Of a DNA stretch of 64,000 bases, positions 57,956 through 64,000 are shown in pieces. A program made the position numbers and the translations under genes. The DNA comes from Hermetia illucens (taxonomy: Eukaryota > Arthropoda > Insecta > Diptera > Stratiomyidae), in NCBI RefSeq assembly GCF_905115235.1, contig NC_051852.1, positions 35,041,199-35,105,198 of the forward strand, read 5' to 3'. The notes under the pieces were generated by a model. The model saw only the letters and a list, made by a program, of their open reading frames with translations. It did not search any database and was not told the DNA's origin. Each line of letters starts with the position of its first letter. Position 1 is the first letter of the stretch.

Positions 57956-58720
57956 CCTGGATCAAGGGGCTGCGAAGAGCAACCCATTGTCGCCTCGGTG
58001 GCTGTAGGATAGGCGACTAGAGGCCAAAAAAATCTCTGGTTGCTATATAGATTAGCCCAAGGTTTTTGACAGCGTCCGCATTAAGCCGAAATTAAACTTT
58101 TTGGTGACAGTGATGGAAGAAAAGCGTATTACCTTGTCGGTATACTCATCTGAGGGTACTAACTCCTGATACACTTAGATGACATCAAGTTATATAATGG
58201 AACTGATGATTGTCTTAAAAATTTGTTGCAACTAGTACAGATATATGATATTGGGATGGAATGTGGTCTAGGAATTCCACTTGCTCGAGTTCCAATGCTC
58301 CAGTTGGTGATTTCAAGGATGTTCTGCTGTTAGAATTCCTATGACGTGTGAAGCTGGAGCCTAAATCGTATCTCTTGAGGAATAATAAAATAAGCGCACT
58401 TAATTTGCTCGTTATCACTTAACTAGCATATGCCATGGAGGAAGACCGATCTGTAAAAAGTCCAGCGGTGGATACTACTACAACGCTATTCCGAATGCAT
58501 AACTCTAATTCTGCCGAGTGGAAGAACCTGCTTTGTTACATCAAAGGACGCGATTGCGGCACAACATCTCCGTCAAGTCGATGCGCTACGAACTTATTGG
58601 TACTAAAAGGAGCAGACGAGTCCGTTATCCTTTGTGTCAAGTTAATTCCCACCTAAGTTGCAAACGCAGAGCTGTATGCCACCAGGCGCGTGTCATGGGT
58701 TGCGGATAATGGCATGGCCC
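57956..58720 (+). mobile_element. R2-group-like LINE, degraded RT fragment
   Basis: LDDIKLYNGTDDCLKNLLQL near 58178 matches DDIKLYAGTNDHLRSLL of the copy at 35060-37420. IGMECGLGI and a late WRKTDL block near 58436 follow. Broken throughout, with both ends missing. Confidence 0.65.
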
Positions 58721-59814
58721 CCCACCTCCCCTCCCAACATCTGTTCGAATCAAGTTAATAATAGTTTATTTTGGAAATTTATTGGGAAACCCTAGGAGTA
58801 CAAAAACTGTACAGTACAAGACCTCTTTCTTTCGATGAGTTAAACATTGCTTCAAGTGGTCCATATTTAGATGAAGGACCACACTTCTTTGGACCATAAG
58901 GCTTCCGCACTATCTCTTCCTTCTTATTAGCGTTTTTTATTTGGAAATATATTACTTACTCTCAGAATTTTTTGGATCGGTATCACTTTCTACCATTCTA
59001 TGTAGACGACTTTGATTGGTTTACTTCCCCTTCGTACGAAGTTAAAACAAATACAAATAGTAGTTTAGTTTGACTTTTGAAAATTCCTTTTACTGCTATA
59101 TAACAACGCTGTTTTTATCGATCTGCAAAAGAAGAAAACACAGTTTAGTAATATATAAGACGATTTAATTTACAATAATTAAAGACATTAATCTATGGTC
59201 TAAGGAGGGGCCGAACTACCAAAGAAAGCACTATATGAACGCTCCGTGGACTCATCCTCCGCGTAAATGATAGAAGGTTTTATATTTGCAGTTCATTTAG
59301 AGGTCGTTCGGCTAAACTCTCAAACGCTATATTAGGGTTAATTAATTTTAAACGGTCTGCTGTGCTATATATGGAACAATAATAACGATGACGATGTGGA
59401 TGGAGATGATGATGACTGTGGCGATGGCGGTAATGTTGATGGTGATCATAAAACCCAACGCAGATTGATTGATTAATAAAAGACAACTGGAGGGAAGTTG
59501 ACCAATTGAAAAGTATACATATCTCGATATATTGGAAGCATGAGTATTTAATAATTCATTTAATTGGTGAAATTTACATATGAAAACAATAGATACATGA
59601 CAAGTTTTGTTTGCTAACTCGGTATAATTTGATATTGGTGAAAGAAAATGTATAATAATTTTTTCCTGTTTACAAATAATGTTCAACTTCAAAACTTCAA
59701 TTCTATTTTGGTATCACGAGCAGACTAATGAACCTCATGCTGAAGATAATGCACAAGCTCTATATGTATTATATAAGCTTTCAGATTTGTCTAAGTACTC
59801 GTCATTTAGACGTA
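58721..59814. other. AT-rich DNA with a GATG-rich patch
   Basis: No gene seen. A degenerate GAT/GATG simple repeat lies at about 59385-59445; its His-rich minus-strand translation is an artefact of this patch. Confidence 0.5.
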
Positions 59815-60345
59815 ACCCCACGGGGTTCTTAAGGCCAAATTGATTTTGTGACCACAATCAGAGCCCCGCTGTGACAAGCAACAACGGTACCAATCTTTAC
59901 AGACAGCATTCACATCGGTGGATGCAAGACCTCCCTAAATTTCCTCCAAATCAAGGAATACAGCATCCGAGTTGTACACACAACTCCGCATTCGAGGCCC
60001 GAAGGTATCTTGTCCGCTTGGGCGTAACTACAACTTTCACTGAGGGCTGAGAAAACATGCCCCAGGAGTTCTCCTGAGACATATGAACTCAGAAGGCTAT
60101 CCGGGTTCCCATGGTACCAGATAACTTTTGGTGTGGTATCCTGGCCGAAGCCACTTCAGATGAGTCCCCGTGCAGACTAGGATCTGATCGCTCTAATTGA
60201 GCCTTGGAGTAGTGCGGCTACGGTTACTTCGGCTACTGCTTCACAACTAGGAAGTCAAAGTGGCTGTCGCGTTTCCTGGTGCCACTTGGTTTTTATTCAA
60301 CCGACAGGGTTGCTGGCCCGTCTTCCTCCTCGCCACCTTACAACA
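59815..60345 (-). repeat. Third, inverted copy of the unclassified half-kb repeat
   Basis: The reverse complement aligns with 2745-3250: GAGGAAGACGGG, GCAACCCTGTCGG, CTAGTCTGCACGGGGACTCA, TCTGAAGTGGC, GGGAGGTCTTGCATCCACC, GTTGCTTGTCACAGCGGGGC and TCTGATTGTGGTCACAAAAT. Matches cover the whole length with indels. Its outer ends differ from those of copy 1, so the true borders remain uncertain. Confidence 0.8.
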
Positions 60346-60489
60346 CCCTAAGGGAGAGGCAGAAATTCACCCTTTTTGTAAAAATTCGCACCCACTGAAA
60401 CAACAACCCACTACTATGGAGATGGCCAAGCTCCATTTCAGCATCACACCACACTCGTCTTGATTGGTTGTACGATTTTGTTCTGACAA

Positions 60490-60835
60490 AGACAAGATCT
60501 GCATGCAGTCACGAGGCTTTCAAATCACCATCCAGCGTATCAAGCCACCGTTGCTTTGGCCGGTTCAATGTAACATCTGCGTTCCTATTACCGCAAGACG
60601 CCGTTCATTGCTTTTTAATAGTCGGTTAACATTCAGAAGTAGTGATAGGACGGTTGATATGTCAATCACGAAGAACGTCAGTTGTGGAACGCAATGTCAT
60701 CTGGGCTGCGCTAATACGTGAAGAAATTTCATAACGCAATTCACTAGTCGCGGATAACATTGCTCCGAGATATTTATCGAGCTTCGAAAACAGCCTCTGC
60801 GTCGTCCACTGAGCGAATGAGCGATGAGAAAACCA
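60490..60835 (-). mobile_element. RTE-type LINE fragment, minus strand
   Basis: The minus strand reads KYLGAMLSATSELRYEISSR near 60760 and QMTLRSTTDVLRD near 60690, matching [20 protein letters not shown] of copy 1. The later block (NERRLAV-like, near 60610) also matches. Both ends are truncated. Confidence 0.78.
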
Positions 60836-61989
60836 GATGAGCCCAGTCTTAACATCGAGCTCTAAATTGGGCGTTTTGTTATCTCTGATTCTTCTACAAA
60901 TCCCTACAAGTAGCTTCTGTAAGGATGGTGAAAATATATGCTGCTTTAAAATTCTACGGTTCCTTTTTCGCTGGGGAAACAACACCGCTAATATATTGGG
61001 AAGTGATAAGCTGTTCTCCAACCCACAGCTTGCTTTGCTTGGCGGTGTGTATAGCTACTACCCAGAAGATTCACATATGATTCTCGTAAATCTGATCAAA
61101 AAGATAAAGTTTTCTTGCTCGAAAACATGCATGATCTACACTCAATTTGCGAGCACTCACCGCATGAGCTAATGTTGGGTCGATGAAAAAGGCCAATATT
61201 AGCTGATGTTTCTGAGCTACTTGTTTTGGACTTTTCCTTCTTTTCGTTCTAACTCTCTTTTCAACTTTTCCAAATTTGAGGGGCCACCATTTGCACCATT
61301 TGTATGATCTTTCCTCTTTTCGTGGAGTTCTTAGCGTCTGTTGTAATGCTATACTCTTTGAAGAGGTTGAAAAATTGCTTATCCATTCTCGAATTCTGCT
61401 CCCCTCACTTTTTTTTCGTTGTGCCTGCTTTTTTGCTAGGTTCTCTTATATTTAAGGTTTTTTGGGGAGCCGCTTCACCGCCTCCGGCATCAGGGCAGAT
61501 TCGAAGATCACCGAGGTTTTCATAGATGGGTCTAACCTTAACTTCCACTTCCGATACGTTCCGCTCAAATACGATTATTATCTCCACAACTTGAGCTCGC
61601 GGAACACCCTTTCTGTGAGGGAGGGTTGTTCTTGGAAACGAGATACTGCTCCTAACCAGCTCTTGTATCCACGCATGACATGAGACGCAGCTCTGGTAAT
61701 TCACTGCCGAATTACTGCAATCGAAGGATATCAATGTCCAGAGATGGGGTTCCAAACACCAACGCCGTAATCGGTGTTCTCTCTTCTTCCTAGTTTTCTA
61801 TTTGCATATACCGAGTGTCCTTCCCATGAACCAGAGAGCACAAACAACTGTCCGTTCGCATGCTGGCACGAGTGCATATGTATACGCCAAAATATTAATA
61901 GTTAGTTTTACCGCAACAAATAAAGTTAATGATGTGAGTTGGGGCTGCAGAATACACTCAACGTCTTCCCTTCTTGTCATAAAGTGAGG
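60836..61989. other. Unassigned stretch
   Basis: Frames of up to 116 codons exist on both strands (61405-61755 minus, 60837-61172 plus), with no recognisable domain. A Lys-rich end (REPSKKAGTTKKK) hints at LINE ORF1, but that is a guess. Confidence 0.35.
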
Positions 61990-63400
61990 TGAAGTTCCTG
62001 CTCTTGTGGATGAAATGGGGACTCACCGGAACATACGTATACGAGCTGTTCCTTTTAGCAGAAGAGAAATCATTTCGGCCATTGATGCATTGGAGTAAAA
62101 CCGATAGGTTTAGCAGTCCCCCCGCAGGGTTATTTATCGCTGCACCTGCAGTTACTGCACATTCGCTGTTTCCATTTGTACGGAAATCTTGGAAATCTGA
62201 GACATTTCCAGAAGAGTGGAAGAAGGGGATTGTCGTTAAGATTCCTCCTGCATTGACTACATCAATGGCCTACGGATCATTTTGGAACAGTGCGCAGAGT
62301 TTAATTCTTCGCTTCATTTGCTCTTCATTTTTTTGAGAAAGGGTATCTGGTGTGCTCTACGCAGGAGGGTCATTCCTGAGAAACTAATAGCTATCATCAA
62401 AGCGACATATGATGGCGCAAAATGTCGTGTGTTGCACCGAAATAAAAGCTCAGAGGATTTTGAGGTCCAAAGCGGGGTCCGTTCGGGTTGCATCTTATCA
62501 CCGATATTATTTCTTCTTGTTATCAGTGACGTTCTTCATACTACTTTATCCTGACGACGTGGGGGAGTTTGATCGACGATGACATCTCTCGACAAACATC
62601 TCGACTATGCTGATGCCATCAATTACCGGATCATGAACTTTAGACAAATGGCTCTGGGTTTGGAAAGATAAGCAAGTAGAGTTGGACTGAGTATAAATAC
62701 TAACAAAACCAAGGTTCTCAGTCTGACGGGTGAGCGTAGCCTCCCTATATGCATGAATGAGGAAAGCATTAGATACGTTGATCAATTTATATATCTAGGG
62801 AGCATCTTTTCTGTAGACTGTGGCACCGAACTGAATGTTTCCCGATGCATTAACAGCGCTAGATTCACTTTCGGTATCTTGTCTAAAATCTAAAAATGGA
62901 ATTATTTTAACACCAAGTTCAAATTGAAACTATTCTGTGCTAATGTTCTTTCTGTGTTGCTATATGGGAGTAGCACATAGAAAGTGACCACTACTGTCAC
63001 TCGAAAGCTCCAAGGCTTGGAGAACACTTGTCTATAACGTGTCATCAGAGTACGATGTCCTGATACTATTTCAAACGAAGAACTTGGTCAACGGACAGAC
63101 CTGTCACCCATACGCGATGTGATCGGAAGGCGGAAGTGGTAGTGGATAGGTCACACATTAAGGAGGGGTGACAATTGCATTGCTGGGTACGCCATGTAAT
63201 TGTATCTACTTTAAAAAAAAGGGCCGTCGAGTAGGTCGCTCTAAGAACACTTGGCGCAGAAATGTAGAGGAAGTCCTGGAGGAAGCTAAAGCGCATTTCA
63301 GTGAACCGCAAGCGATGGCGCATAAGTGTAGTTGACGCCATATACGCCACCAAGGTATAAATGGCTCTTTCCTTCTCCATGTTCAATTCGATGTGGTAAA
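61990..63400 (+). mobile_element. L2/CR1-like LINE, longest copy
   Basis: RT pieces: WKSETFPEEWKKGIVVKIP near 62191, LRRRVIPEKLIAIIKATYDG near 62360, VQSGVRSGCILSPILFLLVI near 62470, and a degraded active site reading LDYADAINY near 62605. The thumb follows: SRVGLSINTNKTKVLSLTGE near 62680, VDQFIYLGSIFSVDCGTELN near 62780, and LKLFCANVLSVLLYGS near 62925. The C-terminal part has ISNEELGQRTDLSPIRDVIG near 63070 and a WIGHTLRR-type block. The 3' coding end is near 63370. Several frame breaks. Confidence 0.75.
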
Positions 63401-64000
63401 TTAGCCACCTACACTATTGGCGGTATACTATCACTTAATATCAGTTAATAATAGTAAGACTTCCATCAAACTTTCCAGTATAATGTTCCATACCATGGCC
63501 TACACTAATACACAATTTTAAGATTTTAGAATGAATTTAAGGTGGCTTTGCAGTAACTTTTACAAAATGAAGTAATATGCGATTATTAACTTTATTTGAG
63601 CAGATATCGAGATGGAGTATTTTAGCCTCTAGATTCGGTATAGAGGCATTTTTTCCACATTTTTGACTGGGTAGTTTCTGAGAATGATCCCTTAAAATAA
63701 ATGATCACTTTCCAATCCTCTATTCTTACTGTCCTACTACTCCTATATACAAAAACTTAACAAAAAAATAGTTTTGCGTCCGGAAATCTTTTAAAAAATA
63801 ACCGGGATTGATCCCATCTTCATCAGTCTACCCGTCAGCTTCTCAGATGCTCGAAGCGCATTCAATTCATTATTCTCATTAAAGTTCTTCTAACCTCACA
63901 TTATGTAACCATTTTAGCGTCAATGATAGACTTGGCAATTATATTCTGTTCATTCAGTACAATCTACGCTTACTTCATTACACTTGAGATCAGTTCGCAA
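63401..64000. other. AT-rich end of window with a partial CAGA-module copy
   Basis: About 63590-63720 resembles the start of the module at 5790 and 13655 (CAGATATCGAGATG, GGTAGTTTCTGAGAATGATC, ATGATCACTTTCCAA) but lacks its CAGA end. Nothing else was recognised. Confidence 0.45.

Noticed and set aside
59348-59692. His- and Ile-rich minus-strand frames
   Set aside because: The composition comes from the degenerate GAT/GATG simple repeat at about 59385-59445.
60837-61172. A 111-codon plus-strand frame and the overlapping minus frames to 61755
   Set aside because: No domain, no conserved motif and no gene context; I could not distinguish them from chance.

Overview
The window reads as TE-rich nuclear DNA of an insect, most likely a fly. 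It holds short-intron protein genes of animal type, eukaryotic tRNA genes with internal promoters, and layers of decayed non-LTR retrotransposons (LINEs). The LINE types (RTE, R1-like, R2-like, RNase H-bearing, and a family ending in GATGAT repeats) are ones I associate with dipteran genomes. The species cannot be fixed from sequence alone.

Two host protein genes are clear, both on the minus strand. The first is a complete DNAJB12/DNAJB14-type co-chaperone of 360 residues. Its six coding exons run from 26906 down to 11701. Three N-terminal exons (J domain) lie at 26090-26906 and three C-terminal exons (membrane segment plus DUF1977 region) at 11701-12842. Between them is one 13,247-bp intron packed with LINE copies, a mariner relic and two tRNA genes on the opposite strand. 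The second gene is an SV2-like / major facilitator transporter at 51910-54138. Three exons give 551 residues to the stop, and its start exon lies upstream of 54138.

Four tRNA genes form two Asn(GTT)-Ile(AAT) pairs in the same order and on the same strand: 913 and 1839, then 21340 and 25972. The second pair sits inside the DNAJB12-like intron. The second tRNA-Ile carries a G-to-A change at position 19.

Mobile DNA fills most of the rest. RTE-type LINEs lie at 1945-4762, 21605-24220, 25637-25875, 28894-29255, 48781-49130 and 60490-60835. LINEs with a (GATGAT)n-like tail lie at 4763-5790, 18690-20640, 27980-28893, 29803-29880, 30830-33100, 44565-45575, 49495-49825 and 56435-56645. R1-like LINEs lie at 6231-9046, 14095-15760 and 15800-17396. 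R2-group-like LINEs lie at 17545-18560, 35060-37420 and 57956-58720. RNase H-bearing LINEs lie at 22709-24045, 37422-40750 and 55430-56235, and an L2/CR1-like LINE at 10505-10810, 51275-51620 and 61990-63400. There is also a TTAA-flanked piggyBac-like MITE (9047-9920), a mariner relic (24945-25440), a 0.18-kb foldback (33261-33442), two broken Gypsy-type fossils (41095-42010 and 45600-47960), and an unclassified half-kilobase repeat present three times. One of those three copies has a clean 9-bp target duplication inside an RTE copy.

I saw no undescribed multi-gene system. The most notable points are the co-chaperone gene split by a TE- and tRNA-filled intron, its 57-nt intron that stays open in frame, the doubled tRNA pair, the unclassified repeat, and a weak candidate promoter plus first exon near 34400-34590.
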